Shown: in pieces, positions 17,477-27,859 of the stretch
Layout: each line of letters starts with the position of its first letter
Position numbering within the stretch: position 1 is the first letter of the stretch
NCBI GenBank assembly: GCA_025059805.1
Contig: JANXDG010000035.1
Span: 1-64,000, forward strand
Length of the DNA stretch: 64,000 nucleotides
Direction: 5' to 3'
From: Endomicrobiia bacterium
GTDB taxonomy: Bacteria; Elusimicrobiota; Endomicrobiia; DTEH01
Notes under the pieces: generated by a model
Databases searched by the model: none
Told to the model about the DNA's origin: nothing
The model's input: only the letters and a program-made list of their open reading frames with translations
Position numbers and translations under genes: made by a program

Positions 17477-19417
17477 TTAGCTATTTATGCGTGCTGATAG
17501 ATCCAAAAGATTTAACTCTGCTAATTTTTTCTTAGATGGCCAGCCACTATTAAGATTCCAATCACGAAGTTCATAATATTCTTTTATCATACGTTTAAGG
17601 TTTGCAGTTTGTCCCTTACCTGGGCCTGATGGCATAGGTTCGTCAGTGAAACGTTTTGGCAAAGTATCGTCCGAGGGTTTCAATCCTTCACGTAAATTAA
17701 ATAAACGTTTTAAGTTTTGTATACGTTCACCTATCAGCATAAGTTCATCTACTGAACCAAATTTATCTTCTCCTGTAACCAGAGGCAAAACTTCAGCAAA
17801 ATCTTCAATCCAGAATATTGGTGGCCAACCACAAGTGTACCAACAAACAATTAAAGAATCGCGAATACAAAAAATATCTTCCGTAACTTTCACAGCATAC
17901 GCTTTATAATCTTCAGAATATGGATTACATAAACGGTTTAATATTTCTTCTTGTTGCTTTTTTGTTTTCCCTTCAAATAATTTCCAATAACGTTTCCTTG
18001 CAGCTTCTTTGTATCCTAACTGGTCAACTGTTACTAAACTTCTTAAATGGTCAGCACCACGTGCTCCTACTGCATGTGTTAACCCTACAGACCTATGAGT
18101 TCTACCGTCTTGTCCTGAAATTTCTTGACCTTTCACATGTAGTGCAAACGGTTCTGTATCCTTACCAAGTTTCTCAGAAGCAATCTTTACACCTTCTGCA
18201 AGAAGGTTGCCAATACCTTTCCTAAACGCAATTTTATGCATAAGTTCAATCACAGGTTCTTTGTTACCCCAGCGAAGGTCTAAATTGTCAACTTGAGATT
18301 TTTTCACAACACCTTTCTCTACACATTCTATTATAAAACTAATCACTGCACCAACTGAAATCTGGTCGTACCCATAACGGTTACAAAGGTCTGAAACATA
18401 TAATATAAAATCATAATCATCCACACCTATATTTGAACCAAAAAATGCCGTACCTTCGTATTCAGGTCCTTCAACAGTGAAGTTTGGCATCCAGGGGTTG
18501 TTCTGTGAGGTAGTATATACTTCCTTACACGCGTTGGTACAACCAAAACATGCTCTTGGCCTACCTTGGAAATGCTCCGCTAAATATTCAGCTGCGAGTT
18601 TATCCGCTCCTTCAAATATACCGTCAGAATGGTTCCTGGTGATAAGTTCACCGATTGCTTGTTTTGCAGAAACAAGTAAATTTGTACCGTAACGGAACAT
18701 CTGTTTCGCACGAGGATCTTCAATAACTTTACGATGAGCATTTTTTGCAAGTTCATAAAATTTATCAGGTTGTGCAACAGAAATTTTTTTGTTACCCTTA
18801 CATACGATTGCTTTAAGTTTTTTACTACCCCATACTGCACCCATACCACTTCTGCCAAATGCACGATATAGGTTACTCATCACACAAGCATACCTTACTA
18901 AATTTTCGCCTGCCTGTCCTATGCAAAGAACCTGTGAATCTGGATATTGACGGTAAAGTTCAAGTGTAACTTCCCTTGCATCCTTACCCCAGAGATGTTG
19001 TGCTGGAATAATTTTAACTTCAGTATCAGAAATTGTGATATAAACAGGTTTCTTAGACATACCTTCTATTATAACTAAATCATATCCCGCAGATTTTAAT
19101 TCTCTAGCGAAGAAACCACCACAGTTTGATTCACCCCAGAAACCTGTAAGTGGCGATTTTGCACCCATAACAAACCTTCCTGACGACGGCCAAAGTGTCC
19201 CAGTAACAGGTCCTACTGCAATTAAGATTTTGTTATTTTCTGATAATGGATTACATTTCGCTGGTATCTCATTAAACATATAATACGCAAGGAAACCGTC
19301 ACCACCAAGATAAGAACGTATAACTTCGTCTGGGATAGTTTCTGAAGTAACTTTGTTTGTGGTAAGATTTATTCGGAGAAGTTTTTGATTATATCCTTTA
19401 CCTATAAATATTGCCAT
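17477..19417 (-). CDS. Aldehyde:ferredoxin oxidoreductase family protein (paralog 3)
   Basis: LLRINLTTNK...GPVTGTLWPSSGRFVMGAKSPLTGFWGESNCGGFFARELKSAGYD; CFGCTNAC; LIVCWYTCGWPP. Confidence 0.93.
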   Translation of the reverse strand: MAIFIGKGYNQKLLRINLTTNKVTSETIPDEVIRSYLGGDGFLAYYMFNEIPAKCNPLSENNKILIAVGPVTGTLWPSSGRFVMGAKSPLTGFWGESNCGGFFARELKSAGYDLVIIEGMSKKPVYITISDTEVKIIPAQHLWGKDAREVTLELYRQYPDSQVLCIGQAGENLVRYACVMSNLYRAFGRSGMGAVWGSKKLKAIVCKGNKKISVAQPDKFYELAKNAHRKVIEDPRAKQMFRYGTNLLVSAKQAIGELITRNHSDGIFEGADKLAAEYLAEHFQGRPRACFGCTNACKEVYTTSQNNPWMPNFTVEGPEYEGTAFFGSNIGVDDYDFILYVSDLCNRYGYDQISVGAVISFIIECVEKGVVKKSQVDNLDLRWGNKEPVIELMHKIAFRKGIGNLLAEGVKIASEKLGKDTEPFALHVKGQEISGQDGRTHRSVGLTHAVGARGADHLRSLVTVDQLGYKEAARKRYWKLFEGKTKKQQEEILNRLCNPYSEDYKAYAVKVTEDIFCIRDSLIVCWYTCGWPPIFWIEDFAEVLPLVTGEDKFGSVDELMLIGERIQNLKRLFNLREGLKPSDDTLPKRFTDEPMPSGPGKGQTANLKRMIKEYYELRDWNLNSGWPSKKKLAELNLLDLSARINS

Positions 19418-19471
19418 AATATTTCTCCTAATAGATTTTTGTGCTTAAAAATACAAAGAACAATAAGGTTC

Positions 19472-19765
19472 CTATCCGCCAGCGATTGGCGGAAATATAT
19501 GTATTTCTTGCCCATCTTTAAGTTTTGTTCTTTTAAACTTATTATGGTCAACTGTTTTACCGTCAATTAAAAAAATAAAATAATCTTTTACTTTACCAGA
19601 AGAATCGCATAATGTTGAAACAAACGGTTCTTTAAATTTTTGTTTAAGTATTTCAATTACTTCATACAAATTTTCTGCTTCAACCTCTGTTTTATCAACA
19701 CCAACTTTTTCCCTTAATATTGTATAAAATCGTACAGTAACTTTTTTCTTTCTCTTTGCCTTCAT
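19472..19765 (-). CDS. MoaD/ThiS-like sulfur carrier protein
   Basis: VRFYTILREKVGVDKTEVEAENLYEVIEILKQKF...IHIFPPIAGG with C-terminal GG. Confidence 0.9.
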   Translation of the reverse strand: MKAKRKKKVTVRFYTILREKVGVDKTEVEAENLYEVIEILKQKFKEPFVSTLCDSSGKVKDYFIFLIDGKTVDHNKFKRTKLKDGQEIHIFPPIAGG

Positions 19766-19824
19766 TGAAGTGTATATGAAATTTTTTATGGACTTACCTG
19801 CAAATAAATTAGTAGAAAAATTTT

Positions 19825-20292
19825 CTATTCTTTAGATGACAATTGTTGATCAGCAACTTTATGTCTAATTTCTGTGGTTATAGAATCCACCTCTTTATAT
19901 TCCAAAGCAGATGAAGGACAAAACTGTACACATTGTGGCTCACCTTTGCATAAGTCACATTTTACAGGAACAGCTAATTCTTCGTCAAAACTTATACTAC
20001 CATAGGGACAGGTGTAAACACATAGTTTACAACCAATACATTTTTTGTAATCAATAACCACAGCGTTTGTAGCTAAATCTCTGCATAAAGCACTAACTGC
20101 ACAAACTTTCATACAAGGTGCAGATTCACATTGAGAACATACTGTGGGCACATCACGAGATAATTCATCATATTTTATCACACGTATGGCAGCAAGTGTA
20201 GTCTTATGAGTTTTATAATGATACATACTGCAGGCAAGTTCACAAACTTTACAACCAACACATTTTTTCGGTTGGACAACTAAACTTTTCAT
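19825..20292 (-). CDS. HycB-type polyferredoxin
   Basis: CVGCKVCELAC, CSQCESAPCMKVC, CIGCKLCVYTCP, CDLCKGEPQCVQFCP. Confidence 0.9.
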   Translation of the reverse strand: MKSLVVQPKKCVGCKVCELACSMYHYKTHKTTLAAIRVIKYDELSRDVPTVCSQCESAPCMKVCAVSALCRDLATNAVVIDYKKCIGCKLCVYTCPYGSISFDEELAVPVKCDLCKGEPQCVQFCPSSALEYKEVDSITTEIRHKVADQQLSSKE

Positions 20293-20317
20293 ATTAAATT
20301 TGTTCGGTAGGATTGGT

Positions 20318-21688
20318 TTAATATATTATATTTTTATACTTTTCAAGGTATTCATTAAAAATCTTCTGTTCATCAAAATTAACAAAATGTCCCTCATGAA
20401 CTAAAACCTTACCATTTACTATAACTGTATCTGCTATTTGTGTATCACCACAATAAAGTAACGCTGCTAGTGGGTCGTCCATAGCACCAGTGTACCCTAT
20501 TTTATCTATTCTAAACATTACAATATCAGCAGCATTACCAGGTTTTATACAACCAATATCGTCTCTATTTAACACTTTTGCACCGCCACGTGTCGCAATC
20601 CAAAACACATCTTCTGCTGAGATACTGTCAGGCCCTGTAAAATATTTATGTACAAGTAAACACTGCCTAAGTTCAAGCAACATATTTGAACTATCATTAC
20701 TTGCTGAACCATCCACTGCCAAACTTACATTTACATTATTATCCAACATTGTCCTTAACTTCATAATTCCTGAACCTAATCTTAAGTTTGAAGTTGGACA
20801 ATGTGAAACACCGCTTTTGGCAAGTGCTAATTTTTTAATTTCTTCGTCAGTAAGGTAAATACTGTGAGCAAAAAAACAAAATTGTTCCAACCAACCACAA
20901 GATTCTAAATATTCAAGCGGCCTCATACAATGTTTATCTATACAGAATATTTCTTCATCTTTAGTTTCAGCAAGATGCGTGTGACATAGTAATTTGTTCT
21001 TCTTTGCATAATCTACTGTTTGTTTAAGCAATTCTTCTGTAACAGAAAACGGAGAACAAGGAGCTAAAATTATCTGTGTCATAGAAAACTTGCTGTTATC
21101 GTGATATTTTTTTACTACTCGTTCATAATCTTTCAATATCTCATCTTCCGTTTGTACAACTTCATCAGGTGGTAGACCACCTTTTGACCTGCCACGTGAC
21201 ATCGCACCACGACACGGGAAGAATCTTAATCCAACTTCTTTCGCAGTTTCAATTTCGTAATCCAAAAGGTTAGCAGGTTGGTTTTTAGGAAATACATAAA
21301 ACATATCTACAGAAGAAGTACAACCTGTCAACAATAATTCTAAACAAGCAATTTTTGTTGAAAAAACTACAGTGTCAGGATTCAAAATTTTCGCCCAGAT
21401 GTTATATAAATACAGAAGCCAATCAAATAATTTTTTATCCTGTGTGTTTTTCAAAACACGTGTTAATGTTTGATAAAAATGATGATGTGTATTTATAAAC
21501 CCAGGTAAAACTACACAATTTTTAGCACTGATTATTTCACAATCGTTTATGTTAATATTTTTCGGTAAAGTACTGCCAACATATGAGATTACATTATCTT
21601 CAATCAGAACACATCCATTTGCGTACTTTGTTTTGTTATCATCCATCGTTGCAATAAGAAACGCATCTTTAATCAATAATTTTTTCAT
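20318..21688 (-). CDS. Amidohydrolase, 8-oxoguanine deaminase-like (ATZ/TRZ family)
   Basis: LPGFINTHHHFYQTLTRVLKNTQDKKLFDWLLYLYNIWA...MSRGRSKGGLPPDEVVQTED...LAPCSPFSVT...HTHLAETKDEE...VDGSASNDSSNML. Confidence 0.82.
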   Translation of the reverse strand: MKKLLIKDAFLIATMDDNKTKYANGCVLIEDNVISYVGSTLPKNININDCEIISAKNCVVLPGFINTHHHFYQTLTRVLKNTQDKKLFDWLLYLYNIWAKILNPDTVVFSTKIACLELLLTGCTSSVDMFYVFPKNQPANLLDYEIETAKEVGLRFFPCRGAMSRGRSKGGLPPDEVVQTEDEILKDYERVVKKYHDNSKFSMTQIILAPCSPFSVTEELLKQTVDYAKKNKLLCHTHLAETKDEEIFCIDKHCMRPLEYLESCGWLEQFCFFAHSIYLTDEEIKKLALAKSGVSHCPTSNLRLGSGIMKLRTMLDNNVNVSLAVDGSASNDSSNMLLELRQCLLVHKYFTGPDSISAEDVFWIATRGGAKVLNRDDIGCIKPGNAADIVMFRIDKIGYTGAMDDPLAALLYCGDTQIADTVIVNGKVLVHEGHFVNFDEQKIFNEYLEKYKNIIY

Positions 21689-21707
21689 TATTTTCTAAGG
21701 AAACGTT

Positions 21708-22295
21708 TTATTTATGAACATTTATAAGTTCCTGTACATAATGTTCCAACCTTGAAATGTATCTGTTTACTCTATAGTTAAAATAATGATAAAACGCAAT
21801 TGTTGGTATAGCGACGATAAGTCCAGCTGCTGTTGTTATCAACGCTTCAGCAATACCTTTTGCGACAACCTGTGGTGATGCATATCCAGCAGTAGCTATT
21901 GATTCAAAAGCTTTTATCATACCAAACACAGTACCGGTAAAACCTAAAAGTGTAGAGACAGAAGCTATCGCAGCAAGTAGTGGTAAGAAACGTTCAAGCT
22001 TTGGTATTTGTTGCTCTGCTGTATCCCGCAGGATCTCTTCAAAGTTTATTGAAAAAAATTCGTCTATTCCTCTAATAAATATATCTTTCAAAATAACTGG
22101 CAGTTTTTCTACAATCTTTTTTGCTTTATCCATTTCTTTCTTTGAAATTAACTCTAATGTTTTTTCTACCAATGCGGGGTTGATTTTGACCGTTGAAAAG
22201 AAAATAAGCCTTTCAATAATAATTGTAATAGAAACTACCGAACAAAGTAATATAGGATACATTATAATTCCACCTTTAAGAAAATATTCTATCAT
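21708..22295 (-). CDS. MotA/TolQ/ExbB-family proton channel protein
   Basis: YPILLCSVVSITIIIERLIFF...LPLLAAIASVSTLLGFTGTVFGMIKAFESIATAGYASPQVVAKGIAEALITTAAGLIVAIPTIAFYHYF. Confidence 0.92.
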   Translation of the reverse strand: MIEYFLKGGIIMYPILLCSVVSITIIIERLIFFSTVKINPALVEKTLELISKKEMDKAKKIVEKLPVILKDIFIRGIDEFFSINFEEILRDTAEQQIPKLERFLPLLAAIASVSTLLGFTGTVFGMIKAFESIATAGYASPQVVAKGIAEALITTAAGLIVAIPTIAFYHYFNYRVNRYISRLEHYVQELINVHK

Positions 22296-22307
22296 ATTTC
22301 CTCCCAG

Positions 22308-23780
22308 TTAAATTTTTATTTGCGCTCCAAATCTTATATATTCAGGCATATAAATACCTGGTTGCAAATAATGTTTGTTTGCTAGAGAAACTTGATAAAT
22401 TAGATTTAAAAAAATATTTTTATTAACTTTATAAACTAAACAACTATTAGATACACACCAGGAAGAAATTCCGTCATCAATATTCACTTTTATATCGTCA
22501 TTATAAAGAAACTTTTGTACAAATTCAAAATTTTTATGAAACATTTTACTAAAAACTACTTCTGATGTCAACTTGGGTATAAAATATGTATTTTCTGGAA
22601 TTATTAGATAGCTTAATACAAAAGAATTGTTGAAACCTATATATTTAAAATTAGATGCAATGCTTAACTTACTGACTGTTACGTTGTCTTGAAAATGCGG
22701 TTTAACTAAGTTGCTATCAAAAATATAAGTTGGAAATTTAGTATAATAAGTATTTGTGTACACTCCAGCTATTGAACAGTTATTCTTCCTGTATTCAATT
22801 CCTAAAGTTGTTTCCTTCCTTTCTGAAAAATAAATTTTGTCATTTGTACTAAAAGTTATTTCTGGTAATGATATAAAATAAGTTTCTAAATATTTATAAT
22901 ACAGATCTTTTGTAAACGATAGTTTGATGTTGTAAAACGATAGTTTATATTTTATTTCTGCTAAAGTGTACCAATCACTGTTTTCTTTATCTAAATCTAT
23001 GGATATCCTCATTGACATTCTTTTCAAAAATAAATCATTTGATACGATCTCGCCTGAAATAAAAAAATAATTGGTATCATCTAACTGTAATAACCTTATA
23101 CCTACAGATGAAAGAACTTTGTCAGATACAAATAAATTACCATTTAAGGTGTTAGTTATAAAAGATTTTGAAATAGTACCGTTATTAAGTGTAATATAAT
23201 TAATCTGTGGTGTATATCTAATACTAAAATCACTGGAAAAAATTTTCTCAACCTTCCCTTCAAAATTAAACAAATTTTTAGCAGATAAAAAATTATCATG
23301 CTGAAATTTTGTATCTACAGTAAACACAAATGAATTTAAAACCTGTTGTATTTTCGCATCATAGAAATATTGCGACCAATCCTTAAAATGGTTGGTAATG
23401 TTATTATTTTGACCCAATGAAATACCAAATTTACCCCTATTTGAAAATAAATTTGTTCTTATCAAAACACTTTGCCCTATACCAAAGTTCATCTGCGCTA
23501 TTTTTTCATTATGTGGCACTGCAGGAGATAATACATCTGTCGTCAGAAGCTGCTTACCAAACTCTGGCTGGACAAATTTTTGGTAAGGTAAGGTTATTTC
23601 ATCAAATTCTACTGAAGGTGTTTCGTATAACCTAGGTGTATGATAAAATTTAAACTCAAAAGGAATCAAATCTTCATCATACACCTGACTGTAAGTACTA
23701 ACTTCTACTTCTTGTGCAAAAACGAAATATCTAAAAATTATATAACAACAGAATAAAAATAAATATTTTATATTCTTCAC
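22308..23780 (-). CDS. Putative outer-membrane beta-barrel protein
   Basis: Signal peptide-like N-terminus (YLFLFCCYIIFRYFVFAQEV), then alternating aromatic/polar strands; 490 aa. Confidence 0.55.
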   Translation of the reverse strand: MKNIKYLFLFCCYIIFRYFVFAQEVEVSTYSQVYDEDLIPFEFKFYHTPRLYETPSVEFDEITLPYQKFVQPEFGKQLLTTDVLSPAVPHNEKIAQMNFGIGQSVLIRTNLFSNRGKFGISLGQNNNITNHFKDWSQYFYDAKIQQVLNSFVFTVDTKFQHDNFLSAKNLFNFEGKVEKIFSSDFSIRYTPQINYITLNNGTISKSFITNTLNGNLFVSDKVLSSVGIRLLQLDDTNYFFISGEIVSNDLFLKRMSMRISIDLDKENSDWYTLAEIKYKLSFYNIKLSFTKDLYYKYLETYFISLPEITFSTNDKIYFSERKETTLGIEYRKNNCSIAGVYTNTYYTKFPTYIFDSNLVKPHFQDNVTVSKLSIASNFKYIGFNNSFVLSYLIIPENTYFIPKLTSEVVFSKMFHKNFEFVQKFLYNDDIKVNIDDGISSWCVSNSCLVYKVNKNIFLNLIYQVSLANKHYLQPGIYMPEYIRFGAQIKI

Positions 23781-23799
23781 TCTAAAATTGAAGAAATAG

Positions 23800-26598
23800 T
23801 TATCTAATTTGTTTAAGTTTCAACTCTGCTTCTTGAGCCCACAACGTGCCCGGATATTTAGTTTTAGAATTGATATATGCCTTTTTAGCTTCATCATAAA
23901 GTTTAAGTTTTTCTGCACATAGACCAACCTTATATTGTGCTTCTGCACAAAGCTGATGTTCTTCTGGGAACAAATAAATTATTCTCAAATATTCAATAGT
24001 TGCTTCTTTATAACGAGATAACTCATAATAACAATCAGCTAAAAGTTTTTGTGCATTTGCAGCTATGTTTTTGTTCTTTGAACCAAGGATGGGTGTGAGT
24101 TTATTTATTACTTCTTCATACTGTTGGTTTTTATACATATCAATTGCTTTTTCATAAAAATACTTATGTGTAAGTTCGGAATCTGTAAAGTCAGAAACCA
24201 ATTTTTTTTCATAAAAATCCATAGCAGCAGCATTGTTTTGTTTACCATAATAACTTATCAATGCTAAACATGACATTACTGCATAGGGAGTTTTAGGATA
24301 AGTAGTAAGAATATTCTTATAAATATTTTCTGCAAAGTTCATCCTACCAGTTACTTCGTATATTTGCGCTGTTTTAAACTCTATGTAAGCGTAGGTATCA
24401 TTATCATTAAAAGATTTTTTTAATAAAGATAGTAATTTCATCGCAGACGTATATAGAGATTTGTTATATAGTTCATCTATTACTGTAACTATCAATTCTT
24501 TCTTAATGGTATCTTCTACTATCTCATTAGATACATACGGTATCACTTGTTCTGCTAAGTAATAAGCTACATCTATTTTATATTTACAAGATAACTTTAT
24601 TACATCTTGAATTTCATTCTTGTTAAAAAATCGGAATGCATCATATGAAAAATTCTTAAATTTTTCCAACACTGCGATTAACGAATTCTCATCGTTTATG
24701 CTATGAAAGTATTTTGTTTGAAAATAGTTAAGTATACACATATACGAAGGTTTCTTGTAAAATTTTTGAAGTTCATTAATTTTCTTAATCGTTATGTCAT
24801 AATATTTTTGTGAAAACGCTATACGTAAAGTCTTAAGTTGTAAATTAAACTTCTTTGTTTCATCTTTCTCCAATACAAGTAATTTATTTAATACTTCTAA
24901 TGCTTTTCTAACATCTTGCTTCATAATTGCAGTGTTATAAAGAATAGCTAACAAATTTCTTTTATTCTCTTCAGGTAAGTTTTCTAATTTCAAAATTTCA
25001 GAAATTTCTCTTTCAACAATTTCAAATTCTCCTTTGTTATATTTATTTAAAACATAAAGCATCTTACATTTAAGTTGTAATTCTGAAGGTATACTGTAAT
25101 TACTATATAACTCTTTTATTAAATTCTCTGCTTCATCAAACTTACCAGTTAACATATACATATCTGCTATAGCAAGTTTGGCAGCTACTACAATGGAATC
25201 GGCAGTCGTGTCTACAGTACTAATCACGTGTTCATAATACTGCTTCGCAATTTCGTATTCACCTTGTAGTTTATGGCATTCAGCAAGTTCGTACTTAACT
25301 ATGCGAATCATCCCTTCGTTTAAATTCTGTTGAAGTAATTTGTTAAGAATAAGTTCTGCAAGATCATATTCTTTTAGTTGTTTATAACATCGTGCTAAAT
25401 ATATATTTGCTGAAATATAATATGAACTACCTTTCTTATTTTTTAATAACGAAAATATTTCGATACTACGTTTAAATTGTTTTTGTTTATAGTAACACAT
25501 AGCAAGCCAGTATAAACCGTCATCATACCACTTGCTTTGAACTTCTTCTTTGAACTTTGTAAACACTTTAATAGCTTCATGATAGTCGCCCACGTTATAA
25601 AGTGTTATTCCTGTCAAGTATATAATGTTATGTTTTAAGTTCAAATCTAAATCTACTGGCAAATTAGATAGTAACCTCAACACATTTTCATATTTCTTCA
25701 AACAGAAATAACAGTATGCAAGTTCTAGTTTAATATACATGTTAGCGTTTTTATCATGTTGTCCTTCAAGTAGCTGTTCATACAATCTTGCTGCATAAAC
25801 AAATTTTCTCTGTTTTGCTAATAATCTTGCAGTATTATATTTAACAATAAACTCAATTTCTGGATGTAGATCGTATTTTTTATTGCCAATCTGACTAAGA
25901 ATTTGTGCAGCATGCTCATATTTCTTCTGTTCTTCTAATATGTTAGATAACCTTAGATTTGCATAGATTGCTAGTTCATGTTGATTATAGTTCGCGATAA
26001 ACTTGTTATAATGTTCAACAGCCATTTTGTAATTTCCTTTAGCATACCAACATTCTGATAAGATGAAGTCTACTTGTGCAAGTAATTCATCATATTCGTT
26101 GTTTAGGTTCTTCCCACTGGTATTTGCTTTAAACAAAGAAATATTATTAATTGCAGAATTGTACTCTCCAAGTTTAAAAGAACAAAATGCTTTATTATAA
26201 TAAAAGTGAGGTATAATTTTTTCATTTAAAAAACTAATATCTAAGCTGTTAAGTAGATCCAAAGCCTTCTCATATTGTGATAATAATATTAACGTATCAG
26301 CAAGCATAAATTTTGCAAAATTTTTGAGATATTCATCAGTATTATCGTTATCTTCTAAAAAGGCTAAATAACAACTACTGGCAAGTTCGTATTTTTTATT
26401 GATATAATATGTGTTAGCTAAGTAAAATAGTACATTACGATCCTGTGTATTTAGATATTCCTGTTTAAAGGTTAACTCAGCGGTTTTGTAATCTTTCTGA
26501 ATAAATGATAATATTCCAATATCTGTACCATATGTTATCCCTTGTATTGTATAAAATAAAAAAATTAAACTAAGTCTAACAATTTTTTTCTCATTCAT
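23800..26598 (-). CDS. Large TPR-repeat protein
   Basis: 932 aa with many TPR motifs (e.g. YEKALDLLNSLD, EAIKVFTKFKEEVQSKWYDDGLYWLAMCYYKQKQFKRSIEIF) and a signal-like N-terminus. Confidence 0.85.
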   Translation of the reverse strand: MNEKKIVRLSLIFLFYTIQGITYGTDIGILSFIQKDYKTAELTFKQEYLNTQDRNVLFYLANTYYINKKYELASSCYLAFLEDNDNTDEYLKNFAKFMLADTLILLSQYEKALDLLNSLDISFLNEKIIPHFYYNKAFCSFKLGEYNSAINNISLFKANTSGKNLNNEYDELLAQVDFILSECWYAKGNYKMAVEHYNKFIANYNQHELAIYANLRLSNILEEQKKYEHAAQILSQIGNKKYDLHPEIEFIVKYNTARLLAKQRKFVYAARLYEQLLEGQHDKNANMYIKLELAYCYFCLKKYENVLRLLSNLPVDLDLNLKHNIIYLTGITLYNVGDYHEAIKVFTKFKEEVQSKWYDDGLYWLAMCYYKQKQFKRSIEIFSLLKNKKGSSYYISANIYLARCYKQLKEYDLAELILNKLLQQNLNEGMIRIVKYELAECHKLQGEYEIAKQYYEHVISTVDTTADSIVVAAKLAIADMYMLTGKFDEAENLIKELYSNYSIPSELQLKCKMLYVLNKYNKGEFEIVEREISEILKLENLPEENKRNLLAILYNTAIMKQDVRKALEVLNKLLVLEKDETKKFNLQLKTLRIAFSQKYYDITIKKINELQKFYKKPSYMCILNYFQTKYFHSINDENSLIAVLEKFKNFSYDAFRFFNKNEIQDVIKLSCKYKIDVAYYLAEQVIPYVSNEIVEDTIKKELIVTVIDELYNKSLYTSAMKLLSLLKKSFNDNDTYAYIEFKTAQIYEVTGRMNFAENIYKNILTTYPKTPYAVMSCLALISYYGKQNNAAAMDFYEKKLVSDFTDSELTHKYFYEKAIDMYKNQQYEEVINKLTPILGSKNKNIAANAQKLLADCYYELSRYKEATIEYLRIIYLFPEEHQLCAEAQYKVGLCAEKLKLYDEAKKAYINSKTKYPGTLWAQEAELKLKQIR

Positions 26599-27854
26599 TG
26601 TATTACTTTATTAATTTCAGAAATATTAACCACATTCTGAATATTTTTTTCGAAATTTTTGACAACCACTTGGTTGTATTTAACTTCATCTCCAACTATT
26701 ATTACATATTTGCAATTTTCGTTATTAAAAATACGAAGTTGTGCTTTCAAACTTTTTGATTTTATCGGACCTATAATTACTGCATTTTTTATATTAAGTA
26801 AGTTATCTATAAAACTAAATGCCTTATGGAAATAATTATCATTCACAATAGCAATACCTACTTTTGTGACAGCGTTAATTGGTAAATACTGTACAACTTC
26901 TACTAAACGGTCAATACCAAACGCTGCACCACACGCATATTTTGTTTCTGCATCAACTTGTGAAACCAAACCATCATATCTACCACCAGCACATAATGTA
27001 TTTTGTGCAGCCTGTAATAAATTTGTTTTAAACTCAAATACAAAACCGTTATAATAATCCAACCCACGAACTAAAGTTGGTATCGTTTTATACTCTATAT
27101 TGTTTTCTTTTAGCAACATCAAAGTTTCTTCATATTCTTTATTACAATTTTTACAAAGAAATTTTTGAATATCTAAGTCCATAACATTAATTTCTTTAGA
27201 CAACCATAACATATCTGTTTTGCAATCAAAAATTCTCAATGGATTCTTAGACAATCTTTGCAGACATACATTACATAGTCTATGTTTTAATTTTTCTAAT
27301 TTCGGACCTACAGAATTTATAAAATCCTTTCTACAATTTATACAACCAATAGAATTTATTTCAAGTTCATACTTGATATTTAATCTTTCAAGTATCAGAG
27401 ATGCTAATTTTATTATCACGAAATCACTACCTACAGGTGGTTCAGCAAAAATTTCTATACCAAACTGATAGAATTCTCTGAACCTACCTTTTTGTGGTCG
27501 TTCGTACCTAAACATTGGACCAAAATAAAAAAAACGTCTCATTGAATAAATTGTTTTTAAATTGTTCTCTTTATACATACGTACAATACCTGCTGTACCT
27601 TCGGGTCGCAATACATATAGTTCATCTTTATTGTGTTCCCCACGAGGCATAATACAAAACATTTGTTTCTCTACAATATCTGTTGTCTCACCTAGTGTAT
27701 GTAAATAAAGTTCCAAGTGTTCTAAAACTGGGAGTATCACTTCTCTAAATCCAAAACTTTTTGCAATATCAGTACAAGTATCAACTACTATGTGTATTTT
27801 TTCCGCTTCACTTGGTAAAATATCTCTTACTCCACGAACTCTTTTCAAGAACAT
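26595..27854 (-). CDS. hisS: Histidyl-tRNA synthetase
   Basis: MFLKRVRGVRDILPSEAEKI...RPEGTAGIVRMYKENN...MFRYERPQKGRFREFYQFGIE...GGRYDGLV...AAFGIDRL. Start placed at internal Met rather than 27869. Confidence 0.94.
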   Translation of the reverse strand: MFLKRVRGVRDILPSEAEKIHIVVDTCTDIAKSFGFREVILPVLEHLELYLHTLGETTDIVEKQMFCIMPRGEHNKDELYVLRPEGTAGIVRMYKENNLKTIYSMRRFFYFGPMFRYERPQKGRFREFYQFGIEIFAEPPVGSDFVIIKLASLILERLNIKYELEINSIGCINCRKDFINSVGPKLEKLKHRLCNVCLQRLSKNPLRIFDCKTDMLWLSKEINVMDLDIQKFLCKNCNKEYEETLMLLKENNIEYKTIPTLVRGLDYYNGFVFEFKTNLLQAAQNTLCAGGRYDGLVSQVDAETKYACGAAFGIDRLVEVVQYLPINAVTKVGIAIVNDNYFHKAFSFIDNLLNIKNAVIIGPIKSKSLKAQLRIFNNENCKYVIIVGDEVKYNQVVVKNFEKNIQNVVNISEINKVIQ

Positions 27855-27859
27855 AAAAC

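Noticed and set aside
27220-27468. Plus-strand ORF of 82 aa
   Set aside because: Antisense to the hisS gene with clear motifs.
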